Shown: positions 38,152 to 51,259, counted from the stretch's first letter. The stretch: DNA of 64,000 nucleotides from Chromobotia macracanthus (GCA_036877525.1 JAZGTH010000071.1:6006001-6070000), one strand, 5' to 3'. The notes: generated by a model not told the origin, from the letters alone. Numbers and translations: made by a program.

Positions 38152-41100
38152 ATGTCTGCTCTGTTTGCCCTCATTGTTCTCTATTGCGTCTCCCTGGCCT
38201 GCGCCTACAACGGACGCAACAATCTCACCCCTCGAAAAACTATTCGGTATGAAGGTAAGAGACTTGTTGATTAAGTTACGTCAAAATCCCTTCATGGCAA
38301 GTTTGTTCAGTTTGGCAGCCATATTGGTAATGACCCCCCAGGCAGCTTTTTCCAGTTATACAAGTACAGCGTCTATATGAATAGATCAAAATCTCCAAAA
38401 CTGTGTGTCAAAAAATGTTCTAATAACATGGTTCAAATACACAATAATATCTGACAAAAATGTCATCATTAATCGTAATGCTTTTGCTAAGAATCACTAT
38501 AATCAACTATATTTTTGTGGTCTAGCTAATGCATGTTCTGTTTTTTTGCTATACTGTATGTAGTATTAAAGTTTGTTCTGTTTGTGTAATGCGTGGTAAT
38601 CGCTCACTGTGTTTTTATCACATTTAGATAACTATGTAATCACATTTAAAGAAGAAGGGATTTGGAATTACTCCACAATGTTGATTCGAGAGGATTTGGG
38701 GCTGCTGATGCTGGGGGCGAGGGAGGCTGTCTACGCCCTTGATTTAAACGATATCTCGGTTGCCAAGTCTAAGGTAGTTTGGCTACTTTCCCTTCATCTT
38801 TGGCAGCACTATAACCTTTTTACTCTGTTTGGAAACATCATGTTAGTATGTATTTCTCTCCACCCACCAGGTTCTGTGGAAAGTGACAGAGGAGAAACAA
38901 ATGGAGTGTATCGCTAAAGGAAAACATCCCGATGTGAGTAAAGTCCCACCTACTGCTTGTAGGCACATCAACATAAATACTCTTGAAGAAGTGATGTTAA
39001 TGAATTACGAAAACATAAAGCATTAAATATCTGTTCACTGCCATTAAAGATGGTCAGAGTTTGACCAACAGGGGATTTTGACCATTACATTTACGCATTT
39101 GGCAGACGGTTTTATCCAAAGTGACTTACAGTGCATTCAAGTTGCACATTTTCTCAGTACATGTGCTCCCTGGGAATCGAACCCACAACCTTTTGCACCG
39201 CTAATGCAATCTGCTACCAATTGAGCTACAGGAGCACCAAAAACTAAAGTTTAAAAACAAGCCAAAAATTGATATTTATAGTAAATATTCCAGAAGAACT
39301 TGGTGCATCCCTGCTTTCCTCTGCTTTGTTTATATTGTCCTAAATAAAAAATAAACAATAACAAATAAACAGGACAGATATGGAATTATAGGTAAGACTC
39401 AAAAGTAACCAGCTGTGATGCTCTGGATGTAATATCATACTTTCAAAGATTAAAATTGCTTTTAAAATGTTATGTTATAATCAAAGGGGTTAATCATATA
39501 GCTGGTCTCTCTTACTGTATTTTGCTGTATTTTATCAAATGCTGGTCATGTAAACACCTGTCTGATCAATTAATATTTCAGATCGACTGTCACAACTACA
39601 TACGGATGCTGCATCAAATGAATGACAGTGTGATGTACGTGTGCGGTACGAACGCCTTCAGCCCCTCCTGTGATTACATAGTAAGTGACGTGATCAAAAT
39701 AATGCCAGTGGTATACTAGTCTAAACAAACAAACAAACTAACTTCATCCCTCTGCAAATGACCTACTCTTACAAAAAAGTACTGATGGCATACCATGATT
39801 TTGTGGGCATAGTTTTGTGGTGCTATTTAAACTGCCTTGGAGTATCATGTTAGTACCGTGATATATGAATATATAAATCATACGATACCATGGCATATAT
39901 CAGAGAACCATGACCATCCGTCTGATAACATCATTAACCCAGCTAACAAGGAACATTCTTAGAACATTGGCTTACATTTACAGTTCTCTCAAAGTTATCA
40001 AAAAAGTTCTTGCACTAACAATACAAGAATGTTTTTGAACATTATATCATATTTTTAAAACGGTATTCCTAAGTTGTTAGAGGAACATTTTAAAAACGTT
40101 AAAGAATTAAGAAAATTTTGAAAAACGTTCTTATAACTAAGCAATAATGTTAATACAACATCTAAAAACTAAACGTTTTGAACGTTCCTAGAACCTTAAA
40201 AATAACATTTAATGTTATTAATGTTTTTGTTACTTAATGGAAACATTAGGGAAACGTTCTTACAACCTAAAACATGGGAAAACCCATGTAAAGGCAATTT
40301 CCTTTCTGTACAGGCAGCTCATACTGCGCTTGATGTGTGTAAGTTGCATGTGTGTTTGTATTTCGTAATCCTCTGCTTCTGTCCTGGAATGAAATGAGAA
40401 ACCTCAGGTGTCATGTGTTCCAACAAGCACTGATGACACTTTCTTCCAAAGAACAAAAGACACTTGTGTGTTCATGGTGTTTGTTTGACAGACGTACAGT
40501 GATGGACAGCTGAAACTGGAGGAGAAGCAGGAGGAGGGGAGGGGGAAGTGTCCTTTCGATCCCTTCCAGAGGTCCTCTTCCATCATGGTTGGTATGTATT
40601 TTTTATAGACTAGAGCTCTGTAGCTCAACCAGTAAGGCACTGCACTTGCCTGCCAAATGCATAAACAATTGCAAATAAATGTTTAATCAACTTTTTTCAA
40701 TCAATAAATTAAAGTTTTTGAGTTTTTGAGCTTCCAGCAGATTTCTTCTTAAACCCTGAAATCAGTTTTGTTTTTTGTGTCATTTGCCACAGATCAAGAC
40801 TTGTATTCGGCCACGTCCTTTAACTTCCTGGGCTCTGAACCGGTCATTCTCCGCAGCTCGCCCATTTCACTGCGTACTGTCATCAAGAGCTCCTGGCTTA
40901 ATGGTATGTCACAAATACTGACACAGGAAGTGACTTCATCCAAACAAACAAAGACTAATTGGAGGCTTTTGTAATTGGTCTAAACATAGATGAATTAAGA
41001 GCTTTGTGTAATATATTTTATTGGTATTATCCCATTTTGATTACATCTTTAACACTTTTATATTCAATATAGTATTTATTTTAATTATAGTTTAGGAATA

Positions 41101-44100
41101 AAATAAGAAAATAATTTTAAAAAAGCAACTTTTGTTAAAAATGAAACGGCTTGTTTACTGAATAGAAGTTTACAAGTAATTATTTCCAACCAATTTGAGA
41201 TAAGCATCTTCTTCCTTTATTCCCTTAAGAGCCAAAATTTGTCTACATGGACGTGGTACCTGAAAGTGAGAATAGTGCGGAGGGCGATGATGACAAAATC
41301 TACATGTTCTTCAGCGAAAACGCCGTAGAGTACGACTTTTACAACAAGATGGTGGTGTCGCGCGTCGCCAGAGTCTGCAAGGTCTCTGTGCTGTGTTTAC
41401 TGCTGACATAAGGCTTGTTGTTTGTGGCCACAGCTTACCTCTCAAAGCTTGCTTATTTTTTCGCTCTGTCTTTAGCATTTACTGAAGTATGATATGTGCT
41501 GAAGGATGTAGCATGTTAATCTATAAGCTTGTAATACCTTGGTCTGTGCTATGCAGGGAGACATGGGTGGCCAAAGGACCCTCCAGAGAAAATGGACCTC
41601 GTTTTTGAAGGCACGTTTAGACTGTTCTCTCCCTGAGCCCAGTCTGCCCTACATCATACAGGACGTCTTCCACATTCACCACAAGAAATGGAAGAAAAGC
41701 GTCTTTTATGCCATCTTTACATCTCAGTCGTAAGTTTGTCCTGCAGAGGAAGAAATGAACCGTTCATTAGCCACATTAGTATCTAGTAGGAGTTTCAGAT
41801 TTTGTTTATAAATCTGGTCTTTACTGCTGGCTGAACTGGTTGAATGTTTGTCTTTTGCACATTATGAATTTGGATTAGTTTATGTTGTCAATATTTATTG
41901 TGTCCACATTTATTATGTTAACATAGTAATGATGTAGGTGTAAGCACAATGCCAAAAGTATCAAGCTGTCAAGCTGAATAGAAAGACAGAAAACCTTCAA
42001 ATCTGAGCATTCACACTGAAGCAGACTTCATAAAATGATGATTCTGGTCTGATTTCAGATCACATACAGAAGTGGTTTGGATTGGGTGAACATTTTTATT
42101 TTTATGTTTAGCCTACCAACAAAAACTGACGTCAGCTTGCTGCACCTAAACATTATCAGATTTTTGCTTCCTGTAGAACAACTCTGTATTTATAAATATT
42201 ATTTTCTTAATCAAAACTGATTCATATACCTTATAATAATTTGTGAATGCGTGTCAGTACACGTCAGTGTAACTCGGAGTGAAACAGCTGCAGTTTATGA
42301 AGCACTGCAGGTAAAAACCACGAGTCAGAGGTGAAACAGACTGTTTAATTACAGCATTGATAATAAAAGGGGGACAGACCGTCTCTTTCCACCCATTTAG
42401 TCAGTGTCCAGTCACTTTAGCCCTGCAGTATTAAGATTACATGCCAAGCCTATTAAAAATGATTTAATGATCTGTGTGTGTGTGTGTGTGTGTTTAGGAG
42501 CTCAACAGACCAAACATCGGTGATATGTTCATACAATGTGGCCGATATTAGTGAAGTTTTCTCTCGTGGAAAATTTAAGACGCCGGTAACCGTGGAAACA
42601 TCAGATGTAAAGTGGGTCACGTACGGTGGAGAGATTCCTGTCCCTCGGCCAGGAGCTGTAAGTGATTTTAACACAGTATGATGTTAAAGGTGATGTGTGT
42701 CATTTATTTATTGGATAAATAATAAATATTATTTGTATCTGTTTAATATTAAGGTATCTGGTTGAAAGTTGTTTTCGCTGTAAAAACTGTAAAAAAGTGC
42801 ACTTGCACTTTTAACATTACTTAGTTTGAAACATTTTTTTGGCCCAACAGTGGTTTAACCAATAGTGTGAGTTTGACAATACTGTGGTTCTTTCAGTACT
42901 GTTTAAATACCCTATTTATTTAGCATACAATTAAATGGTATTATAAGGTACTTCAAACTTTTTGTATTTTCTTTCATATCTTCATATTATTTACCATTAT
43001 TTTTTCCTGGCAAGTTTTTATGGTAATACAATGGTACTTATTTACCTTAAGTTACCTACACCAAAACATACAGCCTAAAAAAAAATCTGAATTTTCGTTT
43101 TGTTCACCCTTCACACAGTGCATTAACAATGCCCTGAGAATTTTGGGAATAGAGCGATCGCTGGATCTTCCTGACAAAACTCTACAGTTCATTCGGGACC
43201 GGCCCCTGATGGACGACGCCATCCGTCCAATCACAGGCAAACCCCTGCTGGTCCAGAGAGGACCGCTGATGACCCGTCTTGTTGTAGATCATGTGACTGC
43301 TGTGGACGGACAGACGTATCCTGTAATGTTCATCGGCACAGGTGAGATTCTCCTGTTAGCCCCCAGGGCAAAGCAGTTAAAAGTCAGTTAGAGGGTGTGT
43401 GTAAACATTCACTGGAATGTTGATTGTAAATTGTGTTGAGCTGTCTGCTCTGAGACGCTCACCTGAATCAGATTAAGGACACTACAATACAAAATATAGT
43501 TTGTTTTAGTTCATTTGCATATTGCATAAAAGCTAAATATAGACTCTCATTGACAAAAACAATGTTGTGACACGGGACAGAGATGTGCTTTTAGTCACCT
43601 CACGCACAAGAAACAAAACTCCTAGTGTTCACAGTGTGCATGAGAAATGCAAACACTGAAATCAATATATATATTTTTTTTATACATATTTTTTTTCTTC
43701 CATCAGAAAATGGTTATTTGCAGAAGGCAGTGAATTATGATGGAGAAATGCACATCATTGAAGAAACCAAACTGTTTCTGAACTCTGAGCACATCGATGT
43801 TGTTCGTCTTCACCAGAGCCAGGTACTGTCGTTTTACCCACCAAGATGATGTTCCAAGTTTATTACAAGAAAGCTTATGTAGAGAGTATTGACTGCTAAT
43901 GTTTGTCATTGAACCTGTACAGTGAACATATGTTCTATGTGTTTGGTCCAGTTGTTTGTAGGCTCTGCATCTGGGGTTGTTCAGATGCCCAGCAGCAACT
44001 GCAGTCGCTATAAATCTTGTCTGGACTGTGTCCTGGCCAGAGACCCTTACTGTGTCTGGGACCTTACTGCTCAACAGTGCTCTAAATTACACAGTTTACC

Positions 44101-45357
44101 AGAGAATACAGATGAGTAAGAAATGCTCTCATACACCTGCTCTGTCTCTTATTAAAGGAACATTCCTTGTTTGCTTTCATTTAAATCTCCCAAACCTGTG
44201 TAACTTTTTTCTTCCGTGGAACACAAAAGAAGATATTTTAAGAAATGCCTCAATGCATAACCGGAAGTTAATGGATGCCACTGTTGTTTGGTTACCAACA
44301 TACTTCAAAACATCTTTTTTGTTCCTCTAAAGCAAAAACACCTTTCAGGTTTGGAATGACATGAGGGCGAGTAAACAATGGAAAAATTTTTATGTTATCT
44401 CTTTAAACATCATCTCTCATCAGATATCCATTTGACTCACTGCATTCGTTTAAGTGTGTGTATATAAACAACTTACACTGACCACTAACATAAAATATTT
44501 TGCATTTTAGTCATTTGATACAAAACTTAAAAGATGGGGATGCCACTCGCTGCCCGATATCAGGTATATATTGACTTCTTTTTTTAACATAATTCACATA
44601 GCTTTATTTAACATATTTGTAAAATCTGTGTACCCATACACCAGCAATTATGGAACCAAAGATTCTAACCCTTGTGCTGGGAAACAACATAATGTTGTTG
44701 TGCCGACCAAACTCCAACCTCGCTCAGGTCAGCTGGAACTTTGCTGGGAAGCAGCTGCCCTCCTCCAACAGGAAGTACACAGTCTACAGTGATGGAATGT
44801 TGATCTACAATGCCTCGACAGCCGACGCCGGGCGCTACACCTGCACGTCAGTCGAACAGTCCAAAGGAAGAGACTACACCCAAATGCTGGCCATTTATGA
44901 CCTGCAGGAGCAATTGACAGTACATGTAACAGAGAAAATAAAGACCACCTTGGGTATCGTTCCTGAAAGCCACACGACATCATCAGGTCTGCATGTAATA
45001 GAAAAGGTTCCTACACATGCTGAGGGCCAGACCGCTGAAGGTAAGTGGATAGTGATGCAGGTGGCATTAGCCGTGTTATCTGTTATGATGGCCTGTCTGC
45101 TGCTCTGGAACTTGTACATGGGACACATATCTATATTTATGTGCTGCGGGAGACAGCCGACAAAAAGCCCCAGGAGTTTTCCACAGAGGGAATACATACA
45201 CACAGCTGCCACAGAAACCGATACTCTGGACACTAAACAGCAGATGGGCAGGTTTAGCGATGTAGAAGCAAGAAGTTTCCAGAGGAAAACTCCTAACGGG
45301 GACGTGCCGACTGACACCCATGTTTTCAAGTACATTACAGATGAGTCTGAAATTTGA
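38152..45357 (+). CDS. sema4e: Class 4 semaphorin, membrane-anchored (probably sema4e)
   Basis: Class 4 semaphorins are single-pass membrane guidance ligands that signal through plexins. Exons: 38152-38254, 38628-38773, 38871-38933, 39582-39680, 40492-40591, 40793-40903, 41230-41381, 41557-41729, 42498-42657, 43119-43341, 43707-43822, 43952-44115, 44511-44563 and 44645-45357; they join to 791 codons with no break. The signal peptide is [18 protein letters not shown]. The sema domain fills most of exons 2-11 and includes [35 protein letters not shown]-type and [13 protein letters not shown] segments. The PSI domain has the cysteine pattern [25 protein letters not shown] around residues 500-520. 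One Ig domain follows (LLCRPNSN ... YTCTS), then a membrane segment near residues 689-712 and about 80 cytoplasmic residues. Class 4 is clear from PSI-Ig-TM order and similarity to SEMA4D. The E subtype, a fish gene, is my best guess rather than proven. Confidence 0.85.
39085..39235 (-). repeat. tRNA-derived SINE, near full length
   Basis: On the minus strand tgtagctcaattggtagc, gtgggttcgattcccag and the tail ctttggataaaaccgtc then ccaaatgcgtaaatg are in order. It lies in a semaphorin intron and is the same family as 28859-29009. Confidence 0.75.
39941..40275. repeat. Locally repetitive gaacgttc-type block
   Basis: Degenerate motifs such as aacgttctta, gaacattctta and gaacgttcctagaacc recur in both orientations, as in a known style of fish minisatellite-like repeat. 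Confidence 0.5.
40610..40681 (+). repeat. Internally deleted tRNA-derived SINE
   Basis: The head ctgtagctcaaccagtaagg is joined directly to the tail gccaaatgcataaac, with the B-box region and middle missing. It lies in a semaphorin intron. Confidence 0.5.
44150..44407 (+). mobile_element. Non-autonomous DNA-transposon-like element with TTAA-type ends
   Basis: The ends (ttaaaggaacattcc and ttatctctttaaa) are roughly inverted, and the body contains ccgtggaacacaaaagaaga and ggtttggaatgacatgag. Related copies lie at 16771 and 51536. I infer a MITE; the superfamily is not determined. Confidence 0.5.
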
Positions 45358-45710
45358 GCTCAAGGATTTTTTTTTAAACTTTGTAATTTTTTGGAAGTTT
45401 TATATTTATTTATTTTTTTATGTAAATAAAATACACCTACTAAAAAAACTAAAATGCCTTATGGTTTGTTTAAAAAAATGTGCAATTTTGGTTCAAATTT
45501 CAAACCCCACAATCTTTAATAATTTACAGTTCCCTGGTAAATTGTTATAATTGCTCATTAGATTTAACATTTTCTGAGAAATAAGTAAGTGGTCGCCCTG
45601 AAGTGAATTTGATATTCTGGTCTAATAAAAACATTTACCATAATTGGTTTAAAAAAAGGCACTGTACCTTTAAATGAACACAGAACGTCTTGATCTGTGA
45701 CTACAATAAA
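45358..45710 (+). terminator. Semaphorin 3' end with two polyadenylation signals
   Basis: AATAAA occurs at 45425-45430 and 45705-45710 on the plus strand. The second lies about 30 bp from the opposing scamp4 signal. Confidence 0.5.
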
Positions 45711-45738
45711 CACGACTTGGAGTCTGAAAAGGAATGTT

Positions 45739-47177
45739 TTTATTTAATTGCAGTTAGTTAGAGAGCCACACTGTCACATTTCAGATGTACAAGATATAAG
45801 ATATACAAGATAATTAAATACTATGGCAACGTAAGGCCATCCTCCTATGGCTCTGTGGAAAATGAGTGTCTTAACCTCCAACCACCCACACGTGTAAACA
45901 ATGCTTCATTTCGAAGCACAATGAATTAGTAAGATTAAACAAAGAAATGCATTGCAATTCAAATGCATATTTTAAAGCCTGTAGTAAAAGAACAGCAATA
46001 AGCAAATAACTGTCATGCTGGATGTCACCACATCCACCAATAGAATTGTAGCACTTGAGGCAAGCTTAAAAGCTATTGGTTTTCACTCATGCAAAATGTG
46101 TGTGAAACAGTAAGGCTATCTTCGTTTCGAAGATGTGGAAAGCTCTAAACAGAAAAGAGAGCAGGCACAAAATGTATTTGCAAGCTGAATGTGTCAAGTC
46201 AAAACATTTCCAGTCCTGTAACAATACACAATTTCTGCAATGCTTTGTCGCCGTGTATAAAAGTGGGGTGTCATATTGCAAATTTACTTTAAAATTTACA
46301 GTACAGTTTAAGTTCAGGCTCATGAATCTTAAGCGTCTAAGCAAATATTTAACGAAGGTAAAAACATTTTAAATCAATGCTGCAGCATTGAGTCGTGGAA
46401 TTAACAAAACACCTCATTGCCTGAGGTCAATAGAAAAGCTGCCATGAATTTAAAAAAGAACATTCTGACATGATTGTTTCTCTGTTAAAAAAGAAATCAC
46501 TTTCCCTAAAACGGTAATGTGATTGTGTGTGAGCAATATGTAGAGTTTTCCATCCAGTTACATTTAAAAAAGTGATCTGATATATAACTATTCTGATTTA
46601 ATTCTCTTAACAATTTAAAGGTAAAAAAACCATCAAGGCCTCTATGAGGTTACGATGAATTAGGTTGAATTCATGAGCTGTCGTGCTTTGCATGCTTAAA
46701 CTTTCCTTTGTCGTAATATTCTGATGTTTTGTTAATTTGGAACTAATGCGTTGAGATGAATTTAAGGGGCAACGTTAAGTTACAATGAATGTTTTTTTAC
46801 CTTCTGACTTGAGTTTCTGCCAAAAATTGCACCCACAATGACATTTTCCTGTTGAAAACTTTCTACAGAAATCCAGTTTGAAAATGTATGAAACTATGAT
46901 GTGAACATCTATTCTTAATAGCCAAAGTAACGTAGCTAAAGATTTCTCACGTTTATATTCAGAATCTGAATGCTGTAGTGGTTAATATTAGATTAGAACA
47001 TAATTTTTGCTATGCTATCAAAGGTGTTGTAGAAAAGCTTTTTTTTTTATCTGTGTTTAACATTCGCAGCACATTACAAAGTGTTCAGAAATATTGGCTA
47101 ATGCCCTCTGCGGCCTGCACCTTTAACGTTTATAAGACGAGTGGCGTTCTGGCTCCCTCTGTAGTTTAAAAGATGAA
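45739..47177 (-). other. scamp4 3' untranslated region
   Basis: Reading the minus strand, AATAAA lies at 45744-45739 and no coding exon is seen downstream of the scamp4 stop at 47178. The region is AT-rich. Confidence 0.45.
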
Positions 47178-48667
47178 TCACCATGGGCCGCTCTCTGGGT
47201 AACTGGGCACAGATGCAGGGTATTGTGGCAGACTGGGGCCTGTTTCAGATATGGCATTGAATCCAGCTTCTCTCACAGGGGCGCTCTTCCAAACACCTGT
47301 GCTCCACTCCTCCTGCGCCCTCTCGAAACTGCCCCCTCCGCCACGATACAGCCGGTGAACCTTTCAAGGGGCAAAGTAGTTACTCAATTGTGCCACCCTC
47401 TTTTGACATGAGTTTACTCTTTGACTTTATGTAGCAGTTGAGCAGGCAGTGACTAAATGGCTTAACGTGTAGGTCTGTACAAATCATACCTTGATAAGAA
47501 CAAACCCCATCAAAACGGTGTTTACAGTAAAGAGCAGAGTAGAGATGAGCATGAATATAGCCGAGACCACGTTTGTGCCGAAAAAAATCACTGTGGCAAT
47601 CCAACCACTGTGAAGGAAAGAAGAAATACAAGGGCCATGAGTTAACATAACGTAGAGGGTGCATCCCATATTTTACAACATATGTTGTAAGTACCACAAT
47701 ATATGAAAAAACATCTAATACAAAATCAGCATTGCAATTCAAATGCATCTGAGTCTAGCATAAAAGGTACCTAAATGTTTTGAACATATCAAATGTCTAG
47801 TAAATAACACAAAAAACACACAAATAAAGGTGTTAAACATCCCTAATTTTAGCATCAGATTTTAGTAACTCATAAATGTAAGAACATTTGACGTGTAAAT
47901 TTGGGGATTGGTTTATGCTCCATTTTGCACCCCGATATCTATAACAACTTAAACTCACCAGGCACCCCAACCTGATATTCCAAGACTCTGGAAGAAAGCA
48001 AGAACACACTGCAGGAAGAAGATGAAGAAGAACGCCATGAAGTTGAAGGAACTATCAGCCCTGAGGAAAGAAACAACATCAGGTCAAAGCGAAACTTCCA
48101 ACCCTGGAATTTTGTTCTTTTCGAAAGCCGTTCTCCTTACCGAAAAGCTTTATACAGCGGCCTGAACCAGCATGTGTAACTACACGGGCTGAAAATCAGA
48201 AGCCAGAGAAGAGCGAGGCCAAAGTTGACCGCGCCACCCCCTCCGGCCCACCAGGCTATGCAGGACACCACATTAACACACAGTGTAATAGAATATACTG
48301 AAAGATCAGAAAACAGAAAGATCACATCAGGTGTGTGCTTGTATGTTATGTACTAACACTGCATTCACACTACAGATCTTGGATAAGATCACATTGTAAA
48401 ACTGAATTATCCCGTAAGCTTTACACTCACTACTCACACATCCAAAGATTGTAAACACGGCGCACTAGTTGGCGGTGAGGTTGCGGAATTTCATCGTCCA
48501 CGTTTTGGTAAAAACATGGCTTTATACGAAGAAACTTGGGCAGAGGAGGGAAGTTATTGGCTCGATCTGTCAGGCAAACATGGAAAATGCTGATAATGTA
48601 AGGGTTCAAAAGCAAATGGAGTCATTTAAATGTATTGTTCATACAATGCATCTAGCTCACCAGTCAT
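47178..48667 (-). CDS. scamp4: Secretory carrier membrane protein 4
   Basis: SCAMPs are four-span membrane proteins of post-Golgi recycling vesicles. Exons on the minus strand are 48667-48661, 48566-48438, 48297-48141, 48060-47959, 47607-47490 and 47360-47178, giving 231 codons with consistent phases. The protein starts [19 protein letters not shown], so it lacks the long N-terminal NPF repeats of SCAMP1-3, as expected for SCAMP4 or SCAMP5. Four hydrophobic segments follow. The conserved E-peptide between the second and third spans is present ([11 protein letters not shown]), as is [13 protein letters not shown]. The tail [20 protein letters not shown] ends in [10 protein letters not shown], closer to SCAMP4 than to SCAMP5, although the third to fourth span region resembles SCAMP5 ([12 protein letters not shown]). 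The first coding exon contributes only seven bases (ATG ACT G). It is divergent from chaf1a and convergent with the semaphorin. Confidence 0.88.
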
Positions 48668-48990
48668 TCTCAGTGCTGTGAAAAGGGGGATAAACGCTGG
48701 ACTTCCTTCTGAGCTGATGGACTGCCGATTTCAGTGCTGAATGAAAGAGCATGAAAACACGTAAAGGCTAAATGCAGACAAAAAAAAAATTCATTTCAAA
48801 AATTCATTTCATTTAGGATTACATAACTTCTTACGGACTGTACAAGGAAGGGTTAAATAACAGTTGCACGCTGCACGTCTCATACGATCACAATATAAAC
48901 GCTGATCTTACACTACTAACCGGTGTTGCTATTATAGTTCTATTAAAATACATCTGTATTAACTATTTACTGACATTTACTATTAACATC

Positions 48991-49058
48991 AACTATTTTC
49001 TCGCGTTTCTTAACTGTTCCGATAAACTATTTTCTCACGTTTCTTAACTGTTTCGATA
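48991..49058. repeat. Two-copy 34-bp tandem repeat
   Basis: Two adjacent 34-bp units differ at only a few positions; each contains aactattttctc and ttcttaactgtt. Confidence 0.7.
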
Positions 49059-49239
49059 ACATACTATAGGCCAGAGGCTAACGATATAACGATCAGATAT
49101 AACTGATACAGAAAAGCAATGGTCAATCTACAACATCTCGACAAAAGGCATTGCATGCGCGTTTAAGAAAATCGCTACCTTTATAATATAACATCAGACT
49201 TATATTCGGTTATATACGCATCGACGCGACACCTTCGCA

Positions 49240-49345
49240 CCGTTCAGGAGTTTGAAAGGGATGCGCCTACAGTCCGCATTAAATCCTGGCGATCCCGTGG
49301 CGGACTGGAAGCGTTGTTGATGCATGACGGGAAATGTAGTTCTGA
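49240..49345 (-). promoter_or_regulatory. scamp4 promoter with ZNF143-type element
   Basis: On the minus strand 49340-49321 reads ACTACATTTCCCGTCATGCA, very close to the bipartite ZNF143/THAP11 element. It lies upstream of the scamp4 exons. A second ACTACA core sits on the plus strand at 49380. An untranslated first exon is inferred near 49240-49320, spliced to an acceptor near 48740. Confidence 0.5.
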
Positions 49346-49819
49346 AGCGGTCTTAGCAGATGGAAGTTAAACTTTAAAAACTACAAGCCCCACCACAAGC
49401 TTTCAAAAGGTGTGGTCTGTATGCTTGTGACCAGATAGTCGAGCCGTTTCCCTGCCTTGCGGCAACTGATAAATATGAGATCTTTCTGTTGTTATTTTGT
49501 TGTTGCCAGAAACAAGAAAATAGTTCGTACTTCAGATGTTGATTAAGTTTAGGGTCATGTCTCATTCGCCTTTTGTGTTTACGATTGTCAATTTAAATTT
49601 AAATGTCATGCATTTCGGACTTTTGTCAGTGCACAGTGAATCCTCATCAACAACATTGCTTTCTGGTGGGATGATACTACAGTTTCATTAAAACACTTTT
49701 TCTCTTTATTATCTTACTTCAGCTGAAAGCTAAAACAAAACAGGCCAATCCGTCATTTACAAAAACAATCAATAACGAGAAACAGTTGCGTAGAATAACT
49801 TTGTGATTTCTGGCGCTCG

Positions 49820-50040
49820 TTTAACCAATCCTCTTCAGGAATCGCGCTCAACAACCAATCACTATTCTCGACAGTGCAAAAAGCGGGTGTTATGAGGCGG
49901 GGTCTCGCACAACAACCAATAAGATGACTGTTCGTTCCTGTGACGTTGGCCAATCACAGCCGGCAATCCAGGTCGGCAACAAGCTCCCGCCAATTCTGAG
50001 CAGAGAGCGCGACGGAGTCGGGCTGTGGAGGTGAGGGGAA
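49820..50040 (+). promoter_or_regulatory. chaf1a promoter with five CCAAT boxes and an E2F-like site
   Basis: CCAAT occurs at 49825, 49855, 49916, 49950 and 49990, with spacings of 30, 61, 34 and 40 bp. A ctcccgccaa E2F-like site overlaps the last. NF-Y arrays with E2F sites are typical of genes induced for S phase, which fits chromatin assembly during replication. Confidence 0.55.
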
Positions 50041-50384
50041 CGACGGGACGGGATTAGTCGCTAAAAAAATCAGAATAGAGCGCGGAAGAGTTAAATATTA
50101 GTTATTGACAGGTTCATGTTGTGACCAGAGAAGACGCGGAGTCGATGACTAGCGCCCGGCAACTTTGTACGGAGTTCAAACTACTTCTTGCCGTTTCCGT
50201 TTGCCGTCAAGTTTCCAGTGAGCAGGGCGCGAGGAGCTGAAGGGCGCGCGGATGGTGGTGGTGATGCCCGCGGCAGAAGAGCCTTTTGCCTCCACTCCAC
50301 GCAGAGGTTTGAGCCGCGTCTGTACAGACTGTATAAACATTTAAAGTGTCCCTGTTTGACTAAAGCTGATATTGAAGAAAATGG
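50010..50384 (+). other. chaf1a 5' untranslated exon, possibly ending in an in-frame ATG
   Basis: GC-rich leader sequence follows the CCAAT array. Position 50384 precedes a gtgaga donor; joined to 51258 it forms ATG GGC ATG GAT in the chaf1a frame, with a stop upstream in the same frame. An earlier gtgagg donor at about 50031 is another possible exon end. Confidence 0.4.
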
Positions 50385-51259
50385 GTGAGAATGAAAGTAG
50401 CGGCGGTGACGCTTCCCAAAGCAGGAGATGTGAAAGATGTTAAACTCCATTTTGATTTGCGGTTCATGCTAAAACGGAGGCAGTTGAAGTATAGCGGTGA
50501 GATACAGGATACGTTTTCATCGTCGTTTTCATCGTCATTATTCTGAATAACAATGATGTGCTCGGTGCTTTTGGTACATTAGTTAGCATGCTAAGCTCAC
50601 GGTTAGCCGGCTAGGTATTGGCGCTGGTTGTTTTCAACAATTTAGCGTTTCATTTCCAACTTAAGTGTGTGTTTTTACTTTTGTGTCATGTTTGCAGGTT
50701 TTGGGGTAATATGCAACGACACTGCTTCCATACGCGTTGTAACAAGTTATATTAGTTTTTTGTTTATCTGTCTTCGGTTAATGAATGTAACCTCAGTTGC
50801 TCCATATTTACAGGTACAAGTCGCCAAACTCTCGCTAGCCAAAGGCCTAAAAGCTATCATTCACTGAAGGGCGGGAGATCGGAGAATAAACATTATACTT
50901 CAAGTTGGCATTCATTGTTTCTTTTAAGGTGTACACATGTTCTTAACTCTAATGGGATATAAAGCACACTTTTGGCATATAAAGAGTGAAGTTACTTAGC
51001 AATAGGTTTTAGTTATAACTGTCAGCTATTTAGTAAACTGCAGGCGTAGATGTCGCCTTTGACAAGACAGTCTTTTGACAATAAAAACTGTTTTATAAGG
51101 GGTTGATTTTGTGCAGTATTTTGGCAAGTGTTGACACGAACAAAGTGTCACATGGATGTTGTTATTATAATATTATTATTATGTTTTTATTCCTTTTTGT
51201 TTCTGTTTGATTTTTTTTTTTTAGATTTAGACTTACGTACTTTTGCCTTTGTTTCAGGC

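Noticed and set aside
44895..45335. 146-codon antisense frame opposite the semaphorin tail
   Set aside because: It is a shadow of the intact Ig/transmembrane coding exon.
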